This document shows, piece by piece, positions 9,901 through 20,440 of a DNA stretch of 64,000 bases. The DNA lies in assembly GCA_030848705.1 (NCBI GenBank), contig CM061245.1, positions 37,266,711-37,330,710 on the forward strand, read 5' to 3'. Source of the DNA: Heracleum sosnowskyi. Taxonomy: Eukaryota > Streptophyta > Magnoliopsida > Apiales > Apiaceae. The notes under the pieces are model-generated. The model made no database searches, was not told the DNA's origin, and was given only the letters and a program-made list of their open reading frames with translations. Both the position numbers and the translations under genes were made by a program. Numbering within the stretch: the stretch's first letter is position 1; each line of letters opens with the position of its first letter.

Positions 9901-12900
9901 ATGAGAACATTTCATAATCCTCTTGTTTTCTTGCTGCTTACTGTTCTTTTCTTCTCTGCACTTTCACTCAGTATAACACCTGCTTCATCACCAACAACTG
10001 AAGCAGAAGCTCTTGTTAAATGGAAGAAAAGTTTATTACCATCTGCTTCGCTCAATTCTTGGTCCCTAAACAATCTCGGAAACTTTTGTAACTGGACTGG
10101 CATTACTTGCAATCCTGCAGGAACAGTTTCGGAGCTCAACATGTCCGGTCAAGGACTTGACGGAACACTTGCTCATTTGAGTTTCTCTTCATTTCCAACC
10201 CTCACATTCTTGGACTTGAGCAGCAACCTGCTATCAGATAGTATACCGGAAGAGATTGGAAATCTAACACAACTCGAGTACTTGAGTATCAACGGCAACT
10301 CTTTAGATGGTATTATTCCTTACCAAATTAGTCATCTTAAGAAGTTACAGCATTTAGACTTGGGATTTAACTACTTGTTAAATCCAAAATGGTCCATGTT
10401 TTCAGACATGCCATACCTGACATACCTCAACTTATACAACAATAAACTTACTTCAGAATTCCCATCTTTTGTATTTAGTTGTAGGAACTTAACTTTTCTT
10501 GATTTGTCAATGAATAAGTTGACAGGCGCAATACCTGAATCGGTGTTTACCAATTTAGCTAATCTTGAGATCCTCAATCTTAGCGACAATTTATTTGGAG
10601 GGCCATTGCCAAGAAATGTTTCCAAGCTTTCCAAGCTAAAAGAACTTCACCTGGGAATAAATAAGTTATCAGGGTCAATTCCTAATAGTATAGGTGAACT
10701 TAGGGAGCTTCAAACACTTGATCTCATTGATAATCTTTTCAACTCTAGTATTCCTCCTGAGATTGGAATGTGTACCAAGCTCACCTTCTTGTATCTAGAT
10801 TTTAATTCACTTACAGGTCCTTTGCCTTGGTCAATTTCAAATCTTACACAGATATCCGAACTTGGCCTATCAAACAATTTTCTGTCCGGTAAGCTCTCAC
10901 CTCATTTCATTAGCAACTGGACTGAGTTAACATCACTGCAGATTCATAACAATACCTTCGACGGGAGTATTCCTCCAGAAATTGGTATGTTAACAAAGCT
11001 TACGAACCTCGTTGTGCATGACAATAATCTGACAGGACCAATTCCGAATCAGATTGGGAACTTGAAACAGCTTTCACAATTAGACCTGTCAAGAAACAAT
11101 CTAACAGGTTCAATTCCAGCAGCAATTGGGAATCTCGCCAATTTGACACTCTTACATTTGCACTACAATAATCTTAGTGGAACATTGCCACCTGAGATTG
11201 GGAATCTAGCAGAGCTAGGAGTTGTTCATCTCGACAATAACAAATTCCATGGGGAGCTTCCTGATTCTATTTCTACTTTAAGTAACGTGCAGATGCTTTT
11301 TCTTCATTCCAATAAATTTTCTGGCAGTATCCCAAAGGACTTGGGGAAATATATGCCCTTTTTGTCAGATGTTGCATTATCTGACAACAGCTTTTCTGGG
11401 GCTGTGCCAGAAGGATTGTGTAGTGGTTTGGCTCTTGAAAGGTTTGTAGCAAGTGGAAACAACTTTTCAGGATCTTTGCCGAAGTGCCTGAAAAACTGTT
11501 CTGAACTAATTGTAGTCGGTCTCAAGGGGAATCAGTTCTCTGGAAATCTTTCTGAAGCACTTGGTTTGCATCCCAATCTTAATATTATTTCCCTGAGTGG
11601 CAATAACTTTACAGGTGAACTCTAAACCCTATGTGGAAAATGTTAAAATCTTACTCCCGTTTTGATTTATGAAAAAATGGACCTGGCCTTAAATTCCTTT
11701 TCAACATATACATTTGGACTTTCATACCAATAATTTCGTTTGACATATTTATCGAAGCTCTTTTATTTTTGACAGGAGAATTTCCCACAACACTTTGCAA
11801 AGCTACACAGCTTAAGATTCTTGATTTGTCAGATAACAGCTTCAGTGGTGCGTATCCAGACTGTTTGGGATATCGTAATCTTAATCTCTCTATAATGGAT
11901 CTTCAGAGGAATAAATTTCGAGGAACAATAGTACCAACCTTCACAAAGGACTGCCAGCTGACAACTTTTAACGTGAATAGCAATGGCTTTGAAGGGTCGA
12001 TACCCCGAGCCTTGGCTAATTGTCGGCAGTTAGAGATCCTTGATCTGGGAAACAACAAATTAAGTGACACGTTTCCACGATGGCTAGTAACTCTTCCAGA
12101 TCTACAAATTCTTGTCCTGCGCTCAAATAGACTTTTTGGTAAGTTAAGTGTTGGAAAGATAGAACATTCATTCCCCAAGTTTCGGATCATGGATCTCTCG
12201 CACAATCAATTCAGTGGCAACTTGCCAATCAATCTTTTCAGAAATTTTGAAGCTATGACGAATGTAGGTAAACTCGTTGATATAAATACAAGGAACAGAT
12301 TTTCATATTACGATGCTTCTGTTTCGTTAATTGTCAAAGGAAATAATTTTGAAGTGAAGAAAATTCTTAACATTTACACAAGTATAGATTTTTCAAACAA
12401 CAAGTTTATTGGAGAAGTTCCGGAGGCCATTGGAGAACTTAAATCTTTCCGGATGCTCAACCTATCTCATAACAGCCTTACAGGAAGTATTCCATCCTCG
12501 CTGGGAAACTTGAGTCTTCTTGAAGTTTTAGATTTATCTTCAAACCAATTGACTGGTAGAATTCCTTGGCAATTGTCTAATTTGACATTTTTGGGAACCT
12601 TGAACCTTTCGGAAAACAGTCTTTCTGGCCCCATTCCACGTGGAAGCCAGTTCAACACTTTCCATAATGATTCTTTTCTAGGTAATTTGGCCTTGTGTGG
12701 ATTTCCTTTGACAAAAAAGTGCAAAAATGATGAGCTACCACCACTAGAAGTCGATGATGAAGAAGAAGGAGATTGGTTCAACTGGAAAATTATCTTACTG
12801 GGTTATGTATGTGGAATGGTTTGCGGATTGTCCATAGGATACGTTATTTTTAAAACTGGAAAGCCTAGTCGGATTGTGATATACATCGAAGGAGCTCAGC

Positions 12901-12965
12901 AACAGTTGATTACAAAATACGCAAAGAAATCTGAATCACACTCTTCTAGTGTACAAAGATTCTGA
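9901..12965 (+). CDS. Receptor gene B: chimeric LRR receptor-like protein, two exons
   Basis: Exons 9901-11614 and 11776-12965 (stop TGA) give 967 residues. A signal peptide covers about 1-25. The LRR N-cap has KWKKSL...SW and the paired cysteines C63 and C70. Kinase-type 24-residue LRRs (LxGxIPxEIGN) fill residues 75-571. At the phase-1 splice site the codon Gly572 is completed, and RLP-type LRRs follow. An island with SLIVKGNNFEV lies near 745-785, then four LRRs, a C-cap, an acidic stretch and a membrane helix near 910-932 with three GxxxG units (GYVCG, GMVCG, GLSIG). The cytoplasmic tail is about 35 residues with no kinase. RLPs of this form act at the plasma membrane with SOBIR1-type kinases in ligand or effector sensing. 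The ligand here is unknown. The ATG follows a TATA box at a proper distance. Read without splicing, exon 1 stops at 11625. The splice join is inferred from consensus sites and frame. Confidence 0.85.
11615..11775 (+). other. Intron of gene B joining the RLK and RLP modules
   Basis: The donor is TTTACAG/GTGAAC and the acceptor TTTTGACAG/GAG, phase 1. The first 40 bases of the intron (GTGAACTCTAAACCC...) align with the kinase gene F coding sequence at 24,780-24,820 (GTGAACTCTCATCCC...). The 5' end of this intron is therefore former LRR exon. The 3' half aligns with the introns of H and I. Confidence 0.8.
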
Positions 12966-13514
12966 TAATCTCCAAGTGCTTGCTATGCTGATTAAGTTCT
13001 GTAGTAGTTTGTGTTGTAATAAAATTTACTCGTGTTTCAGTCAACCATTAGTGTTCCTCATTGCATACGAAAAATCGAAACAAAGTACTTCATTGTGTAT
13101 GTACTCCAATTATATCAGTCAGTGCTGAAGCAGAAGATTCCTCAAGAAAGAACTACTCCCTCATAATGACTAATATAGTAATCGTTAAATATAATCAAAA
13201 ATTTCCAGTTCAAAGTTATCGATATACACCAGATCACACGATCAGTTAAGAACACAAAACAGATAATAATAAACGTGATTCAGGCAAATGCACAGATGCA
13301 ACCTACATCCCTAATGTCAAGAAAAAAATTAATACACTATCTCTTCTCCCCCACTCAAATTCACAAACTTTATTAGCCAATTAACTACAATTCTCTCTCA
13401 CTTGAATTCTCTCCCACCTCTTGAAGCAGCAAAGTCTGAGAATATACGAACATAATCCAAACAGTTAGAGGCCTCTTCACCAAACTTTTTGCAACTCATT
13501 AGTTAAATTCGTTG
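12966..13514 (+). other. 3' flank of gene B
   Basis: The conserved receptor 3' UTR text (GTAGTAGTTTGTGTTGTAAT, then CAGTCAACCATTAGTGTTCC) occupies 13,000-13,060, with ATAAAA motifs suitable for polyadenylation. Beyond that no gene is seen. A 62-codon ORF at 13,061-13,249 has no recognisable content. Confidence 0.5.
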
Positions 13515-13712
13515 TCAAAAAAATGGCGCGGTACCAAAAGTACTAAAGTACCAAATTTTGCGATTGTCTATAACTACATAATTAAATAGCTGTTTATTTA
13601 TTATATTTTTATCATTCAATTCTCGACAAATATATTTTTTAAAAATATTTATTAATATTTATCAATATTATTATGTTGATGTCGACTCATGCTCGGGTTA
13701 TCGGCTAGTAAC
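13515..13712 (+). repeat. Helitron-like fragment
   Basis: This stretch matches 53,095-53,270 closely (GATTGTCTATAACTACATAA, AATTCTCGACAAATATATTT, ATTATGTTGATGTCGACTCA). It ends GGGTTATCGGCTAGTAAC, a CTAG terminus of Helitron type. The GC hairpin before the terminus is present in the 53-kb copy but has been lost here. Confidence 0.5.
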
Positions 13713-14379
13713 TTATAAGTCAGTAAAAAAAGTTTAGCCAACGGATTACGAAAACCTGCAATGTCCTGATTCGGATCATATTGAATACAAATCTAAAATG
13801 TTCGCTTGCAGTTATAAAACAATCTTGATCCATATGAGGATTTGTATCAGAACAACGAATTTCACCGTGGTTCAAGTCATTAAGAATGTAGTTAGCTATT
13901 TGAGGTACGTGCAATGAACAACAACCAATAAATCAAAGTTATTATATTCAATCAGAACAAAATATTGAACTTTATGCATCTACAACTTGATTAAATTTCA
14001 AATATAGTAACATTTTACTAATTCTATGTCTTCAGAATGAAAACAATATATGAAATAATGTAGAGCTGTTAACTCATTTTGCCCACTCCAGCCCCCCCAC
14101 CCCCAGATTGTCCGAATATGAAAACCTAGTTATCAGAGGACTTACACTCTAGTTGTATCACTTGACTTGACCTGGGGGCTTGGTTTGCGAGTACTTAATA
14201 TAAGCTCACAAAAATTTTAGTTACTCTGCCAAACTCAACCTCAGGGCATGGTGGGTGAGTACTTAATTTAAGCTTACAAAAACTCTTTTTCCGATCCAGT
14301 TCCTCCACCACCACGAACCCATTTTAGTTAATACGCCAAACTCGACCCCGGGGAATGGTAATTTTGACTAATGTCAAAT
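13713..14379. other. Intergenic DNA, no gene recognised
   Basis: A 64-codon reverse-strand ORF (13,720-13,914) has no recognisable domain. Two imperfect copies of a unit around GGCTTGGTTTGCGAGTACTTAA and GGCATGGTGGGTGAGTACTTAA (about 14,178 and 14,246) form a short direct repeat. Confidence 0.35.
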
Positions 14380-15084
14380 TTAAAGATTTTCGAAGAGTGA
14401 TCCATAATCAAGTTTTGTTTTCACATTTACAGAGAGATATAAATATGAAAGGAAATTAAGGTTCCTAAAAGTCTTAATTTTGACAACCAGATACGTAGAA
14501 TCTAAGAGCTATAAGGATGTACTATTTTGTGTTGACTCTTCAATCTAATAAATGAATAATCTTTGTTTTTCTACAAAAGATTTTGGATTACACCGACTGT
14601 GGCCCAAATGCATATTTCACAAATGGATAGAGGAAACTACACATGGAAAGAGTTACTCATGAAAAAAACCACTCCTTGCTGCAAACCATTGGTCTTTAAG
14701 AATAAATATACAGTGTATTAGTAATTAAAAGTAGTCTGATTTAACTATTGTTAACACTACAAATATTTAATCGAAGGTAGGTAGTAAAAGTTAGGTAACA
14801 AGCTAGATCATTGCAAGTTATTATATTTAAAATATAGGAGTATTTAAGTTTTCATCACATCTTCAACTTGTTTAAATTTTAAATACTATTATCCTAAACC
14901 TCTTCTTCATGCAATGTCATTCAGCTAATGCACAGGTTATTTTGGCAAATAGTTAGCAAGAATAGTCAAAGTTGGCTTAGTTTGTATTTTCTTCCTTGCT
15001 GCATCTTTTATGTATTTAGTTAATTGCTTTTGTATTTAGTTTGTTAATTGCTTTTGTTAATCCAAGCTATTTTTTGTTTGGCAG
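14380..15084 (+). repeat. Remnant of a receptor upstream region in front of exon C
   Basis: 14,430-14,650 matches repeat blocks at 21,285, 49,425, 50,945, 51,355 and 51,770 (GAGATATAAATATGA, TGTGTTGACTCTTCAATCT). 14,925-15,035 matches the DNA just upstream of gene I (59,865-59,950), including AGAATAGTCAAAGT. The 3' end of the module-joining intron follows directly. The promoter has therefore been joined to the intron, and exon 1 is missing. Confidence 0.6.
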
Positions 15085-16280
15085 GAAAAATTCCCAGCAC
15101 GCTATGCAATGCGACATTCCTTGAGATACTTGATTTGTCAAATAACAGCTTAAGCGGTTCGCTTCCACACTGTTTGGTCGAAATCAACAATACTCTCTCG
15201 ATAATAGATCTTCGAAGGAACAGATTTACGGGGACAATACCGTCAACCTTCACAAATAGCTGCCAACTGACAACTTTTAACATTAATAGCAATCACTTTG
15301 AAGGACCAATGCCCGTGGCGTTGGCCAACTGTAAGCAGTTACAGATCCTTGATCTTGGAAACAACAATATAAGTGACTCATTTCCACTGTGGCTAGTTAC
15401 TCTTCCAAAGATCCAAATCCTTATCTTGCGATCAAATAGACTTCATGGTAACTTAAGTGTTAGCAAGATGGAACGTCTATTCCCCAAGTTGCAAATCATG
15501 GATCTCTCTCACAATCAATTCAGTGGCAACCTTCCGATCAATTTTTTTGACAATTTCAAAGCTGTGGTGAATTCAAATACCTTCGGTGATATGAATGAAT
15601 TAAGCAGGGGTTCATACTATGAAGCTTCTGTTTCATTGACTGTTAAAGGAAAGGACTTTGAAGTGAAAAGAATTCTCAATATCTATACAAGTATAGATTT
15701 ATCAAGCAACAATTTTAAAGGAGAAGTTCCAGAGGTCATTGGAGAACTTGAATCACTCCGGCTGTTCAACCTGTCTCATAACAGCCTTACAGGCAAAATC
15801 CCATTCTTTCTGGGAAATGTAGGCCTTTTAGAATCTTTAGATCTATCTTCAAACCAATTGACAGGTACGATTCCAAGGCAAATGACTAGTTTAACTTTTC
15901 TTTCAGCCTTGAATCTTTCAGAAAACAATCTTTCTAGTGAAATTCCACATGGAAGGCAATTTGACACTTTCAGTAATGATTCGTTCCTAGAGAACTTGGC
16001 CTTGTGTGGACTTCCTTTGACGAAGAAATGTAGAAATGATGAGTCATCAACACAAGAAGTTGATCACGATAATCATTATGATGGTGACGATGATAACAAT
16101 TGGTTAGACTGGGAAATGATTCTAATAGGTTATGGATGTGGATTGGTATGTGGATTGTCAACAGGATATATTGTTTTCAAAACTGGGAAGCCTTGGCAGT
16201 TTGTGAGATTCATTGAAGGGGCTCAGCGAAAGTGGATAAGAAGATCCATGAAGAACACAAGAGCTTTACATTTGGGATGA
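15085..16280 (+). pseudogene. Gene C: orphan 3' exon of a chimeric RLP
   Basis: This is module 2 alone: RLP LRRs starting at KIPSTLCN, the island with SLTVKGKDFEV, final LRRs, acidic DHDNHYDGDDDNN, a membrane helix with GYGCG, GLVCG and GLSTG, and a short basic tail ending RALHLG. It begins at a good acceptor (TTTGGCAG/GAAAAA) and ends at TGA 16,278-16,280. It is nearly identical to exon 2 of H and I. No exon 1 lies upstream. The frame stays open through the acceptor back to a TTG at 15,048 and would encode a hydrophobic LLLIQAIFCLAG, but no ATG in frame precedes 15,309. It is probably a pseudogene. Alternatively it could serve as a second 3' exon for gene B's exon 1, since the phases match. 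The conserved receptor 3' UTR follows to 16,439. Confidence 0.75.
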
Positions 16281-16439
16281 CATGTGTGTCAAGTTACAAT
16301 TTTCTAATCGACATAATTCTCATTATATGCAAGTATTAGGCTGTGCTAAGTTGTGCAGTCCTGTAGTTTGTCTTGTAATAGTGAATCTACTTGTGTTCCA
16401 GTCAAGCATTAGTGTTCCCGGACATGAATTGAAGTATTG

Positions 16440-19427
16440 ATGCAGGGCTCTACCATTACGAACTTACAGTTTCGTGCATGGGCAGAGTTTTTGAATACAC
16501 GTTCGTTAGTGGCATATGCCTTGAGTACTCCCGTAGCCCTTTGCATCGATCAATTGACTGCGTTGTACACAACCGCCACGGACACAAGTGAGAATAACGT
16601 AAGGTCCTTTAGTTTTGTTGTGCCAGGGGGCAGAACAATAAGGGTGACGGAACATGACTTTAACAGAATACTACATTTTTCTACAGAAAACCATGTTCCG
16701 GATCCCACAACTGAGGAGATACATGTTTTCTTCACTCTCATAAGAAGTCAACAACCTAACTTCTTTGTGGGAGAGTTTCTTAAGCATTACCTGACCAAGC
16801 CATGGAATTTTTTCTTTCACACACTTATCCATGTTTTTACTGCCAAGCTAACAAATCTACATGGTATTCCCTTATTCCTTCAAAAGACAGGGTTTGCCAT
16901 TGCTAACAATAGGCATATCAACATAGGACGATTAGTGATTGATCAAGTCATTCTGTGCATAGGACCACTGGATGAAAGAACAGGCATGGACGATGTGCTT
17001 TGTTTCTATCCTAGGTTCCTACAGCTAATTCTCAATGATGTCTTAACAGATGATGAACGTGAGACATTTGCAGACGAGGAGACCATGGAGTGCATGAGGA
17101 TGAAGAACAATGCAATAACCGCTCTGATAAGAAAGAATCATCTTCCAGGGGTACCCACTGTTCTCACAAATTATCTAAGAACGGTGCCCCTACCACTTCT
17201 ACCCCCAGGGGAACAGGTAAATGAAGGTAATATTCCTCAACCTGAACTAGCTCTTGAACCACAACAAATGGATGTTGATCCAGAGCCCTCAGCGGCCATT
17301 CCTGACCATGAGATTGCAAACCCACAATCTCTAACCACGGTCGAAGAGCCTTTGGAAGAGCCAAATGAAAACATAAACGAACCTCCTTCCCCTCCTATAC
17401 CCAATATTCAGACATCCGTGAATGTAGAGGGAGATAGTGCCATAGCAGCACCACATAAGGAGTTACACCCTTCAACAACAGCTCTGCCTTCCTCTAAAAG
17501 GAGAAGAATAGAAACCGAGGCAACTGTTGATACTTTATTTCAAACTTCCAAAGCGCCCTTTATTGATTTTTCTGATGCTGATTGGACTACATTAACTAAA
17601 GCAATATCTGAACCAATAGCTCAATCTAGCAAGGAGGAATTGACAGAAGCAACTGGTGTTCCGACCATATTACGGTCAGGTTCACTGGTTGAAGGTTCTA
17701 AGAACCAAGTGTCTTCACAGACGTCGAGAGAAGGCTTTGACCTAAATGCACAATCTAAAGGGTCATTGTCAACCTCCCCAGATGGAACATATTTGGATCC
17801 TGCGGGTAAAGGGTCTGACGTAGGTGCGGATCGGCAACTCGGTGACAATGAATCAATTTCAATTGAGGAGTTAACTGAGGTAAAGTCTTCACAGACTATT
17901 GGGGAAGCTTCAGGATCTCTGCTGTTAATAGAGCCTGATTCTAGCCTCCTAGAGATTCAAACTCTAGATCCTACAAAGGATACATCATCCACGGATGATC
18001 ATCAACTTGGTTTAACCAAGGACGGGGACTTGCGAAGCCCCATTGGACCACCGGTGATCTCCTTAAGGACGGCTACGGTATTTTCTTCTGCAGGTACAAC
18101 TAGCACTAAGGGATTGAGTGAAACACAAACACTTACACCTGGCCTGAGTGGGAAAGGAAAAATGAGTGAAACACCGACAGAAACGTTGAGTGTACACCCA
18201 GAGCCAAATGTGAGGAGTGACACCCTAACCCTGTCAAATATTGATGATTTGCTACGACCTACAGAAAGAGAGGTACATGTTCAATCCTCGCTCAAGGAGA
18301 TGACAGTTCATGATCTACAAGGAAATCCTTTATACAAGGTTCCACTGCGACCTTCCTTTGACCAAGGGATCTCCTCTAGTCAAGACAATGCTTCTTTAAA
18401 GTCTATTCAAGAGAAGGTTGACTTGGCTACAGCTGATTCCAGAAGAACTTTCAGGGTCATTGGCAGTGCATCTGGCACTATAACAGGTACGAAGCAGGTA
18501 GTGGACTCCTTGAAGAAGGAAGCTATGGAAGAACTAGTCGAATTGAGGACGGACGTTAAGGAGCTGAAAGATGGTTTCATGAATGAGGTGTATACTCTGA
18601 CTCAAGGGCAAGAAGCTTTGAAGGAAGACGTTCTGGTTATCCGGGATGGTCAAGCTAGGGTAAAAGATGCAATGAACACCCTTTCAAGAGTGGAGTCTAA
18701 GCTAAACAAGAGATTAGATCACATTGAAAAGACTACCAACTCAAGATTGGATGACATTGACCTGAAGCTAGCTTCTATGCATGAAATGAACAAGGAGATT
18801 GCGGAGTTCATGGAGAATCAAGGCGACGGAGTACAGTCTATATGGAATATGTTGAGGAACCAACAACCCGGACCTTCAAATCAACAACCTGATCCTTCTA
18901 CTACCTTTTACAATGAGGATAACTACATCGAGGATTCCTCAACTAAGGGGGAGAAAGTTGGAGAAGGGGAAACAAATGAAGTGACTAATGAAGGTTGGCA
19001 AACAACTGGATGGGGAGTTTGGGAAACCAATGAAGCTGTTCCAGTTAGACAGTACTGGATTGAGGACATGGTACAAGAAGAGGAGAGTGAAGAGGAATTT
19101 GAATTCATGCAAGAGCAACCGATTCAGGAGGAGCATGAGCCATATTATCCGGAGCCAATAGAACATCCTATCTTGGATGATGATATGGAAGAAGAAGCAA
19201 ATTCTCTATCACTGGAAGAAGAAGCTGCCTTGGAGATGGTGAAAGCTCAAAGATCTGAAATAGATGTCAGGCAAGCTGAGAGAGAAAGACACCAAACAGT
19301 TCTAAGGATTGAGAAGTTAAAGAGATCCAAGGTGTATGCTGAAGTGAGGAAGAAGAAGATGATGGATTTGGCAAATAAGCAAGGTACTGACTGGGAGATG
19401 GCTTATAAAAACCTTTTGTGGAGTTGA
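16440..19427 (+). CDS. Accessory ORF of the truncated copia element, N-terminal part (995 aa)
   Basis: The ORF begins with ATG at 16,440. That ATG and the next few codons lie in sequence that resembles receptor flank near 46,197, so the original start was probably lost. Residues 5 to about 270 form a globular, mainly helical domain (FRAWAEFLNTRSLVAYALST, then DFNRILHF and LTKPWNFFFHTLIHVF). It resembles the plant-mobile or transposon-associated domain that accompanies many plant retroelements; I recognise the style, not a specific family. Residues 270-640 are acidic and Ser/Thr/Pro-rich. A coiled coil follows at about 690-800 (LRTDVKELKDGF, ESKLNKRLDHIEKT), then an acidic stretch and a charged helix. 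No signal peptide or membrane helix is seen. It ends at TGA 19,425-19,427, where a second frame continues. Confidence 0.6.
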   Translation: MQGSTITNLQFRAWAEFLNTRSLVAYALSTPVALCIDQLTALYTTATDTSENNVRSFSFVVPGGRTIRVTEHDFNRILHFSTENHVPDPTTEEIHVFFTLIRSQQPNFFVGEFLKHYLTKPWNFFFHTLIHVFTAKLTNLHGIPLFLQKTGFAIANNRHINIGRLVIDQVILCIGPLDERTGMDDVLCFYPRFLQLILNDVLTDDERETFADEETMECMRMKNNAITALIRKNHLPGVPTVLTNYLRTVPLPLLPPGEQVNEGNIPQPELALEPQQMDVDPEPSAAIPDHEIANPQSLTTVEEPLEEPNENINEPPSPPIPNIQTSVNVEGDSAIAAPHKELHPSTTALPSSKRRRIETEATVDTLFQTSKAPFIDFSDADWTTLTKAISEPIAQSSKEELTEATGVPTILRSGSLVEGSKNQVSSQTSREGFDLNAQSKGSLSTSPDGTYLDPAGKGSDVGADRQLGDNESISIEELTEVKSSQTIGEASGSLLLIEPDSSLLEIQTLDPTKDTSSTDDHQLGLTKDGDLRSPIGPPVISLRTATVFSSAGTTSTKGLSETQTLTPGLSGKGKMSETPTETLSVHPEPNVRSDTLTLSNIDDLLRPTEREVHVQSSLKEMTVHDLQGNPLYKVPLRPSFDQGISSSQDNASLKSIQEKVDLATADSRRTFRVIGSASGTITGTKQVVDSLKKEAMEELVELRTDVKELKDGFMNEVYTLTQGQEALKEDVLVIRDGQARVKDAMNTLSRVESKLNKRLDHIEKTTNSRLDDIDLKLASMHEMNKEIAEFMENQGDGVQSIWNMLRNQQPGPSNQQPDPSTTFYNEDNYIEDSSTKGEKVGEGETNEVTNEGWQTTGWGVWETNEAVPVRQYWIEDMVQEEESEEEFEFMQEQPIQEEHEPYYPEPIEHPILDDDMEEEANSLSLEEEAALEMVKAQRSEIDVRQAERERHQTVLRIEKLKRSKVYAEVRKKKMMDLANKQGTDWEMAYKNLLWS

Positions 19428-20202
19428 AGACGGATTAGAAGTCAACGACAATGCGGAGGTGGAAGTCATAATTCAGGACATAAGAAGTGCAAATCCTGAT
19501 GATCATACTTACTTCACTGCACTGAGGAATACTGTGATCTTTCTGAAAGCCAGGGTTAAAGCAAATGGTGCCTGGAACATATTGATCAATTTTCTTGAGA
19601 AAGGTACATTTGTGATTTCCACTAAGTTTTTAGAACAGAGAACATACACAGAACTGCAGGTGATTCTCATCAAGATACAAAGGACTACAAGGTTAAATGA
19701 ACTGCTCCGTGAGCATGTTAAAGAGATCTTGATGAAAGTCGGTCCAGAGATTACTGAAGATCCTCCAATGGTTAGATTCATGACGAATGACTTGTTCAGA
19801 ATCTGCTATTTGGCTGAGGACAAACTGAGAGACTATCCAAGCAACTATCTAATCTCAGTTGAGAAGTATCTTAGATCCACTAGATTCACATCAACGGAGA
19901 AGGACAAAGCAGCCGACAGTCTACGAAGATTTCTAATGGAGAATGTTCCTTACTATAGGAAGAGAGTGGAAAGAGGATTGGAAGTGCTTCCCAGACTACC
20001 AAACATGCCAAAGTTAAACAAGAAAGATGTTAACATTGCATGGTTGTGGGCTGGAGTGGGTCAAGAGGTTGAGTACATTGGAAGACACATCCAAGGAGCA
20101 ATCCTTAAACCTGGAGAACCACTGCACTATCTATCAGTGATTGATTATCAAGCTGCTAACTCCAATCCAATGATTGAAGAAGGTGAGATTGAAATGAACT
20201 GA
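19363..20202 (+). CDS. Accessory ORF continuation in the +1 frame
   Basis: This frame opens at 19,363 inside the preceding ORF and runs to TGA 20,200-20,202. It has no ATG near its beginning; the first candidates are GTG or internal. It encodes about 260 residues of mostly helical character (IIQDIRSANPDDHTYFTALR, then VEKYLRSTRFTSTEKDKAAD). The 65-base overlap and the lack of a start suggest a one-base indel in a single ancestral ORF of about 1,254 codons, very close to the 1,230 codons of the element at 1-5.9 kb. Programmed +1 frameshifting is less likely, as no known slippery signal is evident. Function unknown. Confidence 0.5.
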   Translation, partial: WIWQISKVLTGRWLIKTFCGVEDGLEVNDNAEVEVIIQDIRSANPDDHTYFTALRNTVIFLKARVKANGAWNILINFLEKGTFVISTKFLEQRTYTELQVILIKIQRTTRLNELLREHVKEILMKVGPEITEDPPMVRFMTNDLFRICYLAEDKLRDYPSNYLISVEKYLRSTRFTSTEKDKAADSLRRFLMENVPYYRKRVERGLEVLPRLPNMPKLNKKDVNIAWLWAGVGQEVEYIGRHIQGAILKPGEPLHYLSVIDYQAANSNPMIEEGEIEMN

Positions 20203-20440
20203 AGAACAGAAGCAAAGAACAAAAGAAGTACTATCAGCTCAGACTAGAGGAGCAACTTCAATGTATAAAGTTTTATTGTTTTTTGATTTATGAAATCTGG
20301 AAATGTATATATATCTGATCCAGAATGCATTTAATATTATTAAGCTGTCTTACTTTAATTAGTTTAATGTTTCCTTAGTTAGTTGAGTTATCCTCGAAGT
20401 ATTTGCTTGTCAAACTCTATCCAATCAAATATGGGGAGAT
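20203..20440 (+). other. Spacer and polypurine tract before the LTR
   Basis: AT-rich untranslated stretch ending in ATGGGGAGAT (20,431-20,440), which corresponds to the TGGGGGAGAT tract of the first copia element. Confidence 0.6.

Noticed and set aside
9912..10142. Reverse-strand ORFs opposite receptor exons (also at 10,371, 11,304, 15,044, 25,344, 29,360, 62,208 and others)
   Set aside because: They mirror LRR codons, recur opposite every receptor copy and have no start context or domain. They are shadows of the sense genes.
13720..13914. 64-codon reverse-strand ORF as a gene
   Set aside because: Short, no recognisable domain, next to Helitron-like DNA.
19405..19427. Programmed ribosomal frameshift in the second accessory ORF
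   Set aside because: TATAAAAACC is not a standard slippery sequence, and the shift needed is +1. A simple indel is more likely.
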